A DNA stretch of 64,000 nt from Pontibacter sp. FD36 (GTDB lineage Bacteria > Bacteroidota > Bacteroidia > Cytophagales > Hymenobacteraceae): contig NZ_JADPMP010000009.1 in NCBI RefSeq assembly GCF_015686655.1, positions 186,001 to 250,000 of the forward strand, given 5' to 3'. Position 1 is the stretch's first letter. Every line of letters begins with the position of its first letter. Of the stretch, positions 53,628 through 62,597 are shown in pieces. The notes beneath the pieces are model-generated. The model saw only the letters and a program-made list of their open reading frames with translations. It did no database searches and was not told the DNA's origin. A program made the position numbers and the translations under genes.

Positions 53628-54611
53628 ATGAGCGAGATTTTGTTTGATGAAGTTCCTTCATTGGACTTAGCTGATTTTACATCGGGAGATGAAGGACGCA
53701 GAGCGCGGTTTGTGCAGCAATTGGGAAACGCTTATCAGAACATTGGCTTTATTGCCCTGAAAAACCACGGCCTGAGCGATGACCTGACGGAAAGACTCTA
53801 TGCAGCCGTTAAGAAATTTTTTGCCTTGCCCGATGAGGTAAAGCAAAAATATGAAAATCCAGAACTTGCCGGCCAGCGTGGCTATGTGGGCAAGGGCAAG
53901 GAAAAAGCCAAAGGTTTCAATACCGGTGACCTGAAAGAATTTTATCACGTGGGTCAGGAACTGAGCGGCATTCCGGACAGCGACCCGATCAAGGCAGAAT
54001 ATCCGGCTAATATTTGGCCATCGGAAGTACCAGAACTTGAGGAGGTAACGCTGGAAGCTTACAGAAAACTGGAAGCAGCCGGCAAACAGGTGTTGCGCGC
54101 CATCGCTTTGCATCTGGGCCTGGAAGAAACTTACTTCGACGAGAAAGTGAAGTACGGTAACAGCATTCTGCGCCCAATCCACTATTTCCCGATCGAAAAC
54201 CCTGACCAGGTACCGGCTGACGCAGTTCGTGCTGCTGAGCACGGTGACATCAACCTGATCACGTTACTGATGGGTGCCAGCGCCGACGGTCTGCAAGTGT
54301 TGCGCCGCGATGGCAAGTGGATCCCGATCACGGCCCTGCCAGAGCAGGTAGTTGTAAACGTAGGCGACATGCTCGCCCGTCTGACCAACAACAAGCTGAA
54401 GTCAACTATCCACCGTGTGGTAAACCCGCCGCGTGAATTGATGCATACTTCCCGCTATTCTATTCCATTCTTCATGCACCCGCGTTCAGAAATGGACCTG
54501 ACTTGCCTGGAGAGCTGCATAGACGAGCAGAACCCCAAAGCTTATCCTGATGCTACAGCAGGTGAATACCTGAACGAGCGCCTGGTGGAGCTTGGGCTCA
54601 AGAAAGCTTAA
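53628..54611 (+). CDS. Isopenicillin-N-synthase-like 2OG-Fe(II) oxygenase
   Basis: This cytoplasmic non-heme iron oxygenase has 327 residues. It has an N-terminal DIOX_N region (PSLDLADFTSGDEGRRARFVQQLGNAYQNIGFIALKNHG) and a C-terminal double-stranded helix. Iron ligands fit HGD in AAEHGDINLITLL and His in LKSTIHRVVNPP. The arginine that holds 2-oxoglutarate is in RYSIPFFMHP. The substrate is not predictable from sequence. It is a single gene, followed 65 bp later by the chromate transporter on the same strand. Confidence 0.88.
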   Translation: MSEILFDEVPSLDLADFTSGDEGRRARFVQQLGNAYQNIGFIALKNHGLSDDLTERLYAAVKKFFALPDEVKQKYENPELAGQRGYVGKGKEKAKGFNTGDLKEFYHVGQELSGIPDSDPIKAEYPANIWPSEVPELEEVTLEAYRKLEAAGKQVLRAIALHLGLEETYFDEKVKYGNSILRPIHYFPIENPDQVPADAVRAAEHGDINLITLLMGASADGLQVLRRDGKWIPITALPEQVVVNVGDMLARLTNNKLKSTIHRVVNPPRELMHTSRYSIPFFMHPRSEMDLTCLESCIDEQNPKAYPDATAGEYLNERLVELGLKKA

Positions 54612-54676
54612 CTGAACTGAAACCAGTAAGAAGAGAGATGGTGTCCGCACTGTCTCTCTTTTTTTGAACCTACGGC

Positions 54677-55846
54677 ATGAGTCTGCGCTACTACATCTTC
54701 CTGAAAGACGTACTGTTGCTCGCCCTGACCGCCTTTGGCGGTCCGCAGGCACATGTTGCCATGATGTTCCGGTTGCTGGTGAACAAGCGCCGCTACCTGA
54801 CCGAGCAGGAACTGATTGAACTCAATGCCCTGTGCCAGATCCTCCCTGGCCCTACCTCTACCCAAACTCTGACAGCTATAGGCTATCGCATTGGTGGCCC
54901 CAATCTGGCCTATCTGACACTGCTGGTATGGCTGCTGCCAGCCTCCAGTATTATGGCTGCAGCCGCAATAGGCATTTCTTACCTCCAGGAAAACAACATA
55001 TCACTCCAATTTCTGCGCTTCATACAACCCATGGCGGTAGGCTTTGTGTCCTATGCAGCCTACGCGATTAGCTCCAAAGTAGTAAATACCAAGCTGGCTA
55101 TTGGCATCATGGTCGTTTCAGGTATACTGGCCTACTTTTTTCATTCGCCTTGGGTATACCCGCTGCTATTGCTGGCTGGAGGAGCCATAACGGCACTCCG
55201 TTTCAGGCAGCACCCGCAGGAAAAAGACAAGAAACTAAACATTCAGTGGGCCAATTTTATACTTTATGTAGGCGTGTTGATCACGGCAGCTGTGTTGGGT
55301 GGAGCTACATCGTCACTCCCCATCAGGCTATTTGAGAACTTCTACCGAAACGGAAGTCTGGTGTTTGGCGGTGGACAGGTGCTGATTCCCCTCATGTTCA
55401 CTGAGTTTGTTGACTTTAAGGAATACTTATCAGCTGAAGAGTTTCTGTCAGGGTTTGCCATTGTACAAGCCCTTCCCGGACCGGTTTTCTCTTTCTGCTC
55501 TTTTATCGGCAATCTGGCTATGCGCGAGCACGGTGTGTGGGGGCAACTACTCGGCTCACTGGTAGCCACAGTAGGCATCTTCCTGCCCGGCACTTTCCTG
55601 ATTTTCTTTGTGATCCGCTTTTGGGATGACCTAAAAAAATACAGGGTCGTGCGGGCATCGCTGGAAGGTATAAGTGCTGTCAGTTCAGGCATGGTAGTGG
55701 CGGCCGCTGTTATGCTCTATCGCCCCATCGATAACACTCCCCTTAACTTTGGCATTGTAGTGGCTACCTTTTGCCTGCTCCTCTTTACCCGTATACCTGC
55801 GCCTATTCTCATTCTAGTGGGCTTTGCTCTGGGCTTTATTTTCTAG
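54677..55846 (+). CDS. chrA: Chromate transporter (ChrA, two-domain)
   Basis: This 389-residue membrane protein of the CHR family likely exports chromate. Two homologous halves are seen: the first starts KDVLLLALTAFGGPQAHVAMM with CQILPGPTSTQTLTAIGYRIGG, the second NGSLVFGGGQVLIPLM and AIVQALPGPVFSFCSFIGNLAM. The repeated (L/F)xGGP and PGP motifs are intact in both. About 10 helices. The natural substrate might be sulfate-like, since CHR proteins are common without chromate stress. Confidence 0.93.
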   Translation: MSLRYYIFLKDVLLLALTAFGGPQAHVAMMFRLLVNKRRYLTEQELIELNALCQILPGPTSTQTLTAIGYRIGGPNLAYLTLLVWLLPASSIMAAAAIGISYLQENNISLQFLRFIQPMAVGFVSYAAYAISSKVVNTKLAIGIMVVSGILAYFFHSPWVYPLLLLAGGAITALRFRQHPQEKDKKLNIQWANFILYVGVLITAAVLGGATSSLPIRLFENFYRNGSLVFGGGQVLIPLMFTEFVDFKEYLSAEEFLSGFAIVQALPGPVFSFCSFIGNLAMREHGVWGQLLGSLVATVGIFLPGTFLIFFVIRFWDDLKKYRVVRASLEGISAVSSGMVVAAAVMLYRPIDNTPLNFGIVVATFCLLLFTRIPAPILILVGFALGFIF

Positions 55847-55882
55847 CCGCGCTATACCTAATCTCAGGCTCTGTTCAAATAA

Positions 55883-55914
55883 AAAGCTGCCCATGCATTT
55901 GCACAGGCAGCTTT
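55883..55914 (-). terminator. Terminator of rfbA, shared with chrA side
   Basis: The 9-bp outer stem (55883-55891 with 55906-55914) has further pairing inside. On the minus strand it is followed by TTTTTATTTG. It lies between convergent genes. Confidence 0.75.
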
Positions 55915-55941
55915 ATGACTCAGGTTAGGCTTCGTATCTAC

Positions 55942-56817
55942 CTACCTAAATGTCTTTTCTTTCATGATGCGGAGCAGGTACTCGCCGTATCCGCTTTTGC
56001 GGAGCGGCTCTGCAGCTTCCCTGAGCTGCTGGTCTGAGATGAAGCCCATGCGCCAGGCCACCTCCTCGATGCAGCCCACTTTCAGCCCCTGCCGCTCCTC
56101 GATCACCTGCACGAAGGTGGCCGCCTGCATCAGCGACTGCACGGTGCCCGTGTCGAGCCAGGCCGTGCCCCGGTTGAGCACGCCCACCTTCAGCTTGCCC
56201 CTTTTGAGGTACTCGCGGTTCACGTCCGTGATCTCGTACTCGCCCCGCGGGCTGGGCTCCAGGTTCTTGGCGATCTCCACCACCTCGTTGTCGTAGAAGT
56301 AGAGGCCTGGCACAGCGTAGCTGGACTTCGGCTCACTCGGCTTCTCCTCGATGGAGACGGCCCTCCCCTCTGCGTCGAACTCGACCACCCCGTAGCGCTC
56401 CGGGTCCGTGACGTGGTAGGCGTACACTACCCCGCCATCCGGATCGGCGTTCTGGCGCAGCACCGCGCCCATGCCGGCCCCGTAGAAGATGTTGTCGCCC
56501 AGCACAAGGGCCACTTTGTCCCCCCCGATGAACTCCTCCCCGATCACGAAGGCTTGCGCCAGCCCGTTCGGTGTCTCCTGAACGGCATAACTGAACTTGC
56601 AACCGATCTGTGCTCCGTCGCCCAGCAGGCGCTCGAACATGGGCAGATCGTGGGGCGTGGAGATGATCAGGATCTCTCTAATGCCGGCCAGCATCAGGGT
56701 GGAGAGCGGGTAGTAGATCATGGGCTTGTCGTAGACGGGCATGAGCTGCTTGCTCACGGCCAGCGTCAAGGGGTGCAGGCGGGTGCCGGAGCCCCCGGCC
56801 AGGATGATGCCTTTCAT
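55942..56817 (-). CDS. rfbA: Glucose-1-phosphate thymidylyltransferase
   Basis: RfbA makes dTDP-glucose from dTTP and glucose-1-phosphate, the first step to dTDP-rhamnose. It has 291 residues. I chose the ATG at 56815-56817 ([18 protein letters not shown], the nucleotide-binding signature). A longer frame from 56892 adds 25 residues upstream of that signature. [20 protein letters not shown] and WLDTGT are also present. It is third in the order rfbB-rfbC-rfbA, 113 bp behind rfbC. It is GC-rich (a 60-base line at 56101 is two-thirds G+C) and has none of the AGGTATAG words found elsewhere. Confidence 0.95.
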   Translation of the reverse strand: MKGIILAGGSGTRLHPLTLAVSKQLMPVYDKPMIYYPLSTLMLAGIREILIISTPHDLPMFERLLGDGAQIGCKFSYAVQETPNGLAQAFVIGEEFIGGDKVALVLGDNIFYGAGMGAVLRQNADPDGGVVYAYHVTDPERYGVVEFDAEGRAVSIEEKPSEPKSSYAVPGLYFYDNEVVEIAKNLEPSPRGEYEITDVNREYLKRGKLKVGVLNRGTAWLDTGTVQSLMQAATFVQVIEERQGLKVGCIEEVAWRMGFISDQQLREAAEPLRKSGYGEYLLRIMKEKTFR

Positions 56818-56930
56818 TTGTCTTCTATTCGGTTTTATGGTTGATGCCCGGAGCGGCCCCGTTTGTTGCGCCGCGCCGGCAAAGATAGTCATGTCTTCGG
56901 CAATCGCCTCCCAGCGCTGCCTGGCAGTAC

Positions 56931-57482
56931 TCAGAGGCTTTGCCTGAACGCGGCGAAGGAGGGGCTCTCGCGGTCCTTGCCGGAGATGACCAGCTCGGAC
57001 GCCTCCAGGTCCCAGTCGATGCCAAGCTCCGGGTCGGCGTAGTGGATGCTGCCCTCACTCTCCTTGTGGTAGTAGTTATCGCACTTGTAGAAGAACTCGG
57101 CCTCCGGGCTGAGCACCACGAAGCCGTGGGCGAAACCGCGCGGGATGAAGAGCTGCAGCTTGTTTTCGGCGCTGAGCACCACCGAGAAGTGCTGCCCGAA
57201 GGTCTCGGACCCGGGTCGGATATCCACGGCCACGTCCAGCACCTCCCCCTTAAGCACCCGCATCAACTTTGCCTGCGCGTGATCGCCGCGCTGGAAGTGC
57301 AGTCCCCGCAGCACGCCGCGGGTGGAGTAGGACTGGTTGTCCTGCACGAAGCGCACCTCTTCTCCCGCCAGGGCGTTGAACCTGTCCTCGTTAAAGCTCT
57401 CATAGAAGTGGCCCCGCTCGTCTGAGAAGACCGCCGGCTCAAGCAGCAGGCAGTCCCCCAGAAATGTCTCTATTACTTTCAT
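56931..57482 (-). CDS. rfbC: dTDP-4-dehydrorhamnose 3,5-epimerase
   Basis: This 183-residue cupin-fold epimerase acts on dTDP-4-keto-6-deoxyglucose to give the rhamnose configuration. Motifs are [36 protein letters not shown] with the catalytic His, [21 protein letters not shown] and [27 protein letters not shown]. It shares the high GC of the rfb block. No dTDP-4-dehydrorhamnose reductase (rfbD) follows, so completion of dTDP-rhamnose needs a gene elsewhere, or another dTDP-sugar is the end product. Confidence 0.95.
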   Translation of the reverse strand: MKVIETFLGDCLLLEPAVFSDERGHFYESFNEDRFNALAGEEVRFVQDNQSYSTRGVLRGLHFQRGDHAQAKLMRVLKGEVLDVAVDIRPGSETFGQHFSVVLSAENKLQLFIPRGFAHGFVVLSPEAEFFYKCDNYYHKESEGSIHYADPELGIDWDLEASELVISGKDRESPSFAAFRQSL

Positions 57483-57502
57483 CTGTGTGCTTGTTCCTTT
57501 CC

Positions 57503-58552
57503 TTATCTGCCCTCGTACTGCTGCGCGTAGTACTGCTGGTAGTGGCCTGTGGTGACCTCCTCCAGCCAGGCCTCGTTTTGCAGGTACCAGTCCACGGTCT
57601 TTCTCAGCCCCTGCTCGAAGGTCACCGAGGGCGCCCAGCCCAGCTCCTCCATCAGCTTGGAGGAGTCGATGGCGTAGCGGGCGTCGTGGCCGGCGCGGTC
57701 CTTGACGAAGGTGATCAGCTTTCTCGATTCACCGCTCTCCCGTCCCAGCTTCTCGTCCATCACGTCGCAGAGCAGCTCGATCAGGTCGATGTTGCGCCAC
57801 TCGTTCACGCCCCCCACGTTGTAGGTCTCCCCCACCCTGCCGCGGTGAAAGATGGCCTCGATGGCCCTCGCGTGGTCTTTCACGTAGAGCCAGTCGCGCA
57901 CGTTCTCGCCCCTGCCGTACACAGGCACGGGCTTTAAAGCCTTGATGTTGTGGATGGCCAGCGGGATGAGCTTCTCGGGAAAGTGGTTGGGGCCGTAGTT
58001 GTTGGAGCAGTTACTGAGTTTCACCGGCAGCCCGTAGGTATGGAACCAGGCCCGCACAAAGTGGTCCGAGGCCGCCTTGGAGGCCGAGTAGGGCGAGCGC
58101 GGGTCATAGGGCGTGGACTCGGTGAAGAGCCCCTCCGAACCCAGCGAGCCGTACACCTCGTCGGTGGAGACGTGGTAGAAGAGCTTGCCGGCGTAGTCCC
58201 CCGCCCAGCTGCAGCGGCAGGCCTCCAAGAGGTTGACCGTGCCCATCACGTTGGTCTGGACGAAGGCCATGGGCCCCGCGATCGAGCGGTCCACGTGCGA
58301 CTCGGCCGCCAGGTGCACCACCGCCTCGAACTGGTGCTCAGCGAAGATTTCCTCCAGGTACGCGGCGTCCGTGATGTCGCCGCGGAGGAAGGTGTAGTTC
58401 TCCCGCCCCTCGATGTCCGAAAGGTTCTGCAGGTTGCCCGCGTAGGTCAGCGCGTCGAGGTTGAAGACGTTATAGTGCGGGTAGGCCTCCACAAACAGCC
58501 GCACCACGTGCGAGCCGATGAAGCCGGCACCGCCGGTAATAAGTAAGTTCAT
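57503..58552 (-). CDS. rfbB: dTDP-glucose 4,6-dehydratase
   Basis: This NAD-dependent SDR makes dTDP-4-keto-6-deoxyglucose. It has 349 residues with the Rossmann motif ITGGAGFIGSHVVRLF, VVHLAAESHVDRSI, the dehydratase signature VSTDEVYGSLG, the catalytic YSASKAASDHFVRAW (Tyr and Lys) and NCSNNYGPNHFPEKLIP. It is GC-rich like the rest of the block. Its ATG lies three bases after the galE stop, so it is probably read from the galE promoter. Confidence 0.96.
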   Translation of the reverse strand: MNLLITGGAGFIGSHVVRLFVEAYPHYNVFNLDALTYAGNLQNLSDIEGRENYTFLRGDITDAAYLEEIFAEHQFEAVVHLAAESHVDRSIAGPMAFVQTNVMGTVNLLEACRCSWAGDYAGKLFYHVSTDEVYGSLGSEGLFTESTPYDPRSPYSASKAASDHFVRAWFHTYGLPVKLSNCSNNYGPNHFPEKLIPLAIHNIKALKPVPVYGRGENVRDWLYVKDHARAIEAIFHRGRVGETYNVGGVNEWRNIDLIELLCDVMDEKLGRESGESRKLITFVKDRAGHDARYAIDSSKLMEELGWAPSVTFEQGLRKTVDWYLQNEAWLEEVTTGHYQQYYAQQYEGR

Positions 58553-58555
58553 ATG

Positions 58556-59587
58556 TTAGTGCTGTACTGTTGATTTTTGTAAATGCATTTGCCAGTCCCA
58601 GGCGCTCTTCATGGCCTCTTCCAAGGTGCTGGTGGTCTTAAAACCTAACTCCTCAGTAGCCTTGGTTACGTCGGCGTATATTTTCGGCACGTCTCCCGGA
58701 CGGCGTGGGCCAATTTTATAATTCAATTTCTCGCCAGTAGCCTGCTCAAAAGCCTGCACCGCTTCCAGCACTGTGTTGCCAGTGCCGGTGCCCACGTTGA
58801 AGAACTCGATATGCTCCGCCTTATCAGACAGCAGTCTGTCAATGGCGACCACATGTGCCTTCGCCAGATCCACCACATGCACATAGTCGCGGATGCAGGT
58901 GCCGTCTGGGGTGTCGTAATCGTTGCCGAAAATCGTAAGCTCTTTGCGTATACCTGCGGCGGTCTGAGTAATGAACGGCACCAAATTGTTTGGGACTCCG
59001 AGCGGCAGTTCGCCGATCTTAGCCGAAGGGTGTGCTCCGATTGGGTTGAAATAGCGCAGTGCAATCGTATGCATGTCGCTGCCACTGGTTGCCAGGTCGG
59101 TCAGTATCTCTTCACAGATTTTCTTGGTGTTGCCGTAAGGTGAGTTGGCTTTCTGCACCGGCGTTTGCTCTGTTACAGGCAGCTTGTCAGGTATACCGTA
59201 TACTGTGCAGGATGAGGAGAAAACCAGTTTATTTACTTTAAACTCCTCCATCACCTGCAGCAAAGCCACCAGCGATCCCACGTTGTTGTGGTAATACTTG
59301 AGCGGCTCGGCCACCGACTCGCCCACAGCTTTGTAAGCGGCAAAGTGAATCACGCCGGCTATACCTGTCTCCTTTTCAAAGACACTGCGCAGCGCTGCGC
59401 CATCCGTACAGTCTACGCGGTGGCAAGTGATTTCGCGACCCAGTATATCGGCTATACCTTGCAAGGAGCGCTCTTCGGTATTTGAGAAATTGTCGATGAT
59501 AATGGGCTCGTAACCTGCCTCTACCAGTTCCACCACGGTATGGGAGCCGATGTACCCCGCCCCACCTGTCACTAATATTTTCTTCAT
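58556..59587 (-). CDS. galE: UDP-glucose 4-epimerase
   Basis: This NAD-dependent extended SDR interconverts UDP-glucose and UDP-galactose. It has 343 residues from the ATG at 59585-59587 (MKKILVTGGAGYIGSHTVVEL). An ATG five codons earlier is possible. Further motifs are VIHFAAYKAVGESV, FSSSCTVYGIP, the catalytic SPYGNTKKICEEIL and RYFNPIGAHPS. It shows the iterated AGGTATAG words and ordinary base composition, unlike the rfb genes three bases downstream. Confidence 0.95.
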   Translation of the reverse strand: MKKILVTGGAGYIGSHTVVELVEAGYEPIIIDNFSNTEERSLQGIADILGREITCHRVDCTDGAALRSVFEKETGIAGVIHFAAYKAVGESVAEPLKYYHNNVGSLVALLQVMEEFKVNKLVFSSSCTVYGIPDKLPVTEQTPVQKANSPYGNTKKICEEILTDLATSGSDMHTIALRYFNPIGAHPSAKIGELPLGVPNNLVPFITQTAAGIRKELTIFGNDYDTPDGTCIRDYVHVVDLAKAHVVAIDRLLSDKAEHIEFFNVGTGTGNTVLEAVQAFEQATGEKLNYKIGPRRPGDVPKIYADVTKATEELGFKTTSTLEEAMKSAWDWQMHLQKSTVQH

Positions 59588-59896
59588 ATAATTTGTTTTC
59601 AAGCTTGCAAAAAGCTTTCATGCTGTGCAGCCGCTTATGACTGGCTACTATTTAACAACTTGTATATTCTCGTTGATCGCCAACAGATCAGCAATCACTT
59701 CCTGGGTGTCTTCTGGTGCTATGTATGTTTCATCAAAGCAGTTGTACTTTATTACCTGAGTGCCGGGTTCAGACGACAGGCTTTACTACAACAGGAGGCA
59801 TCACAAAAATATAATATTAAACTGTATTTATTGGTATAGGCAGACCAGACATAGCCCTGGCAGGTTAAGCGCAGCTTTATTAATGTGTAGAAGACT
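59588..59896. other. Spacer upstream of galE
   Basis: This 309-bp stretch separates galE and prmC (both minus). It contains the start-less coding-like fragment at 59648-59782 and an AT-rich part (about 59790-59880) that probably holds the galE promoter. No other feature was found. Confidence 0.4.
59648..59782 (-). pseudogene. Possible 3' remnant of a lost gene
   Basis: A 44-codon minus-strand frame ends at TAG 59648-59650. It has no start codon between that stop and the upstream stop at 59783. Its translation is well formed (VIKYNCFDETYIAPEDTQEV, then IADLLAINENIQVVK) and has an acidic, helix-like end typical of a protein C terminus. It could be the tail of a polysaccharide-related gene truncated when the galE/rfb region was rearranged. 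No family is recognised. Confidence 0.3.
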
Positions 59897-60751
59897 CTAC
59901 AGCTCTCCTCTCACGATCCTGTCTTTGCCAAACAGGTCCTGCACCACTTGCGCCTGCCTGAAACCTGCCTGCAATAGCAAAGCCCGTACTTCTTCGCCAT
60001 ACTGTTCATTTATTTCAAAGTACAGTCGTCCGCCTGTTTTGAGCAGCTCTGCCCCTATTTCGGTAATGCGCCTATAATACTTCAGTGGGTCTTCATCTGG
60101 CACGAACAGGGCCAGATGGGGCTCGAACTCCAGCACATTGGTACGCATCAGAGCTTTCTCCTGTTCCTTTACATAGGGCGGGTTGCTGGTAATGATATCC
60201 AAAGAATGAGATGCTATACCAAGGAGCGGTTCAAATACGTCTTGCTGAAGCCAGGCAACCGGCAATTTCAATTGGCGGGCATTCGCTCGGGCCACCTTCA
60301 ATGCGCCCTCTGATAGTTCCAGCCCGTACACCTGGCGGACCTCCAAATTGGCAGCCAGTGCCAAAGGTATACAGCCGCTGCCCGTGCAGATGTCAAGTAC
60401 CTGAAGATTACTGTGACCTTGGTGCTCACGAACGACCAGATCCACCAGTTCCTCCGTTTCGGGGCGGGGTATCAGCACACGTTCATCTACCTGCAGGTCG
60501 AGGCCGTAAAAGTGGGCGGTGCCAAGTACGTACTGCACTGGCTCCTGCTTTTGCAGCCGTTCCACAGCCTGCTTTATCTGCGTCTCCTGCTCTTCATTGA
60601 CTTCCTCCTGCTGCCCCAGGCTGAGCTGCATACGGTTTTTCTGCAGCACATGCTCCAGTACCAGCTGCGCAATGGCCCCGGCCTCTGGTTCAGGATAGGC
60701 ATGTTGTATGCTTTCGCGGATGTATCGGGCTGTTTGCAGTATGGTGGCCAC
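59897..60751 (-). CDS. prmC: Release factor glutamine methyltransferase
   Basis: PrmC methylates the GGQ glutamine of release factors using SAM. It has 284 residues and a GTG start at 60749-60751. The N-terminal helical domain is followed by the class I methyltransferase fold: VLDICTGSGCIPLALA (SAM site) and the substrate-binding NPPY in ITSNPPYVKEQEKAL. It is transcribed alone and is divergent from ribD. Confidence 0.93.
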   Translation of the reverse strand: MATILQTARYIRESIQHAYPEPEAGAIAQLVLEHVLQKNRMQLSLGQQEEVNEEQETQIKQAVERLQKQEPVQYVLGTAHFYGLDLQVDERVLIPRPETEELVDLVVREHQGHSNLQVLDICTGSGCIPLALAANLEVRQVYGLELSEGALKVARANARQLKLPVAWLQQDVFEPLLGIASHSLDIITSNPPYVKEQEKALMRTNVLEFEPHLALFVPDEDPLKYYRRITEIGAELLKTGGRLYFEINEQYGEEVRALLLQAGFRQAQVVQDLFGKDRIVRGEL

Positions 60752-60896
60752 AGGTATAGGTTTTGTTTGATTTTAGGTAACTTTGCAAAAGTAAAGTTTT
60801 ATCGCGTATAAGTCACAAGTGTAAAATCAACTTGCTTTCTATTATTGACTTGGTTTTTACTTGATCTTAAACCCTTTAACTCCTAAGCTCCTGAAC

Positions 60897-61949
60897 TTGA
60901 CTGATGAACTCTACATGCGGCGTGCGCTGGAACTGGCCAGACTGGGCAGCGGCTATACCTACCCGAACCCCATGGTGGGCTGTGTGGTGGTGTATGAGGG
61001 ACGCATTATCGGCGAGGGCTGGCACCGCAAGTTTGGTGGTCCGCATGCTGAGGTTAACGCCATCGCAAGTGTGCAGGACAAAAGCCTGTTACCTACAAGC
61101 CGGGTATACGTAACGCTGGAACCTTGCTCCCACTATGGCAAAACTCCTCCTTGCGTCGATCTGCTGATCAGCAGTGGCGTGCGTGATGTGGTGATTTGCA
61201 ATACTGACCCCAACCCTAAAGTGGCGGGGCGCGGCATCAAGAAGCTGTTTGATGCGGGCGCACGGGTGAAAGTAGGCGTACTGGAAAACGAAGGGCTGGA
61301 ACTGAACAAGCGTTTCTTTACTTTCCACAACCAAAAGCGGCCTTACATCCTGCTGAAATGGGCAGAGTCGGCAGACGGGTTTATCAGCGGACCAAACAAC
61401 CAGCAGGTGCAGATCAGCGGTCCGTTGTCGCGCAGGCTGGTGCATAAGTGGCGCTCCGAAGAGCAGGCGATCATGGTGGGCAGCCACACGGCAGCGTGTG
61501 ATAACCCACGCCTCGACACCCGCTTCTGGCCCGGCCACAGTCCGCTGCGGGTGGTCATCGACCGCAAACTGCAACTACCTGGAAATCTACACCTGTTTGA
61601 CAAGAGCCTGCCAACCGTGGTATATACCTACCAACAAAGGGAACAGCAGCACGAGAACCTAGCTTATGTGCAGCTCCGCGAAAACGAACCACTGCTGCCG
61701 CAGCTGATGCAGGACCTGCACCAGCGCCAGGTATTGTCGCTGCTCGTGGAAGGCGGCACTTACCTGCTCAAAAGTCTGTTGAAGGAAAATCTGTGGGACG
61801 AAGCGATCTGTTTCAAGAGCCAGACTTGCGTACTGCGCGAGGGCACGCCGGCCCCGGGCATGATACACAGCCACCTGCTCGAAGTACAGACCGCTGGATC
61901 AGACAGGCTGCTGCATTACCGAAACAGTATATCAGAACTTAATTTATAA
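60897..61949 (+). CDS. ribD: Riboflavin biosynthesis deaminase/reductase RibD
   Basis: This bifunctional enzyme carries out the deaminase and reductase steps of riboflavin synthesis. I chose the TTG at 60897 (read TDELYMRRALELARLGSG after Met), which matches the family N terminus and gives 350 residues. An upstream TTG at 60861 adds 12 residues. Zinc-deaminase motifs are GGPHAEVNAI (HAE) and VTLEPCSHYGKTPPCVDLL (PC..PPC). The reductase half starts about residue 155 (ILLKWAESADGFIS). No other rib genes and no FMN riboswitch are seen. Confidence 0.95.
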   Translation: MTDELYMRRALELARLGSGYTYPNPMVGCVVVYEGRIIGEGWHRKFGGPHAEVNAIASVQDKSLLPTSRVYVTLEPCSHYGKTPPCVDLLISSGVRDVVICNTDPNPKVAGRGIKKLFDAGARVKVGVLENEGLELNKRFFTFHNQKRPYILLKWAESADGFISGPNNQQVQISGPLSRRLVHKWRSEEQAIMVGSHTAACDNPRLDTRFWPGHSPLRVVIDRKLQLPGNLHLFDKSLPTVVYTYQQREQQHENLAYVQLRENEPLLPQLMQDLHQRQVLSLLVEGGTYLLKSLLKENLWDEAICFKSQTCVLREGTPAPGMIHSHLLEVQTAGSDRLLHYRNSISELNL

Positions 61950-62026
61950 ATCCCGCGCCGGAGCGTTGAACCTCTTATCAGGTACAGATTTCCTCGATGC
62001 GCACTTATGCTTATACCTTATCCATT

Positions 62027-62509
62027 ATGGCTGAATCACTTATAGTAGACCAGAATCTAACGAAAGAAGAAAAATATAAAGCCCTGGTGCCTCAGATTGA
62101 GGCGCTGGTTACCGGCGAGAGCGATTTGATCGCTAACCTCTCCAACATGATGGCCGCCCTGCGCCAGGGAATGGGTTTCTTTTGGGTGGGCGTGTACTTC
62201 AACAAAGAGGGCCAGCTGGTGCTGGGACCATTTCAAGGGCCGGTGGCCTGCACCCGTATTCCCTATCACAAAGGCGTATGTGGCGCCTGCTTTACCCGCC
62301 AGGAGACGATCCTGGTACCTGACGTAGAAGCCTTCCCGGGACACATTGCCTGCAGCAGCGACTCTAAATCGGAGATCGTGATACCGGTCATAAAAGACGG
62401 TGAGGTGAAACTGGTGCTGGACGTAGACAGTGACAAATTAGACGATTTTGACGAAGTTGACCAGAAGTACCTCGAGCAACTGATGAAGCTCGTAGAAAGC
62501 TGGTATTAA
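62027..62509 (+). CDS. msrC: Free methionine-(R)-sulfoxide reductase (GAF type)
   Basis: fRMsr reduces free methionine-R-sulfoxide. It has 160 residues and one GAF domain. The three catalytic cysteines fit (ACTRIPYHKGVCGACFT and HIACSSDSKSEIVIPV). I chose the ATG at 62027 (MAESLIVDQN) over one at 61997, which only adds ten residues. It follows ribD by 77 bp on the same strand and has its own terminator. Confidence 0.9.
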   Translation: MAESLIVDQNLTKEEKYKALVPQIEALVTGESDLIANLSNMMAALRQGMGFFWVGVYFNKEGQLVLGPFQGPVACTRIPYHKGVCGACFTRQETILVPDVEAFPGHIACSSDSKSEIVIPVIKDGEVKLVLDVDSDKLDDFDEVDQKYLEQLMKLVESWY

Positions 62510-62523
62510 GCTCTGCTTTCGCT

Positions 62524-62570
62524 AAAAAGAATGGCCTTATCCCTGCTTCGGGGTAAGGCCATTCTTTTTT
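62524..62570 (+). terminator. Terminator of the methionine sulfoxide reductase gene
   Basis: A stem of about 20 bp with a G-U pair (62524-62543 with the matching arm to about 62569) and a 6-base loop is followed by T residues. It also faces the convergent gene ending at 62598. Confidence 0.8.
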
Positions 62571-62597
62571 GAGGTTGCTCCCAATAAGTTTACTCTA

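Noticed and set aside
55942-58552. Complete dTDP-rhamnose operon
   Set aside because: rfbD is absent from the window, so the pathway cannot be called complete here.
60752-60896. FMN riboswitch before ribD
   Set aside because: The spacer is only about 145 bp, AT-rich, and I cannot find the conserved RFN core pieces. A TAACTTTG at 60778 is a possible promoter piece only.
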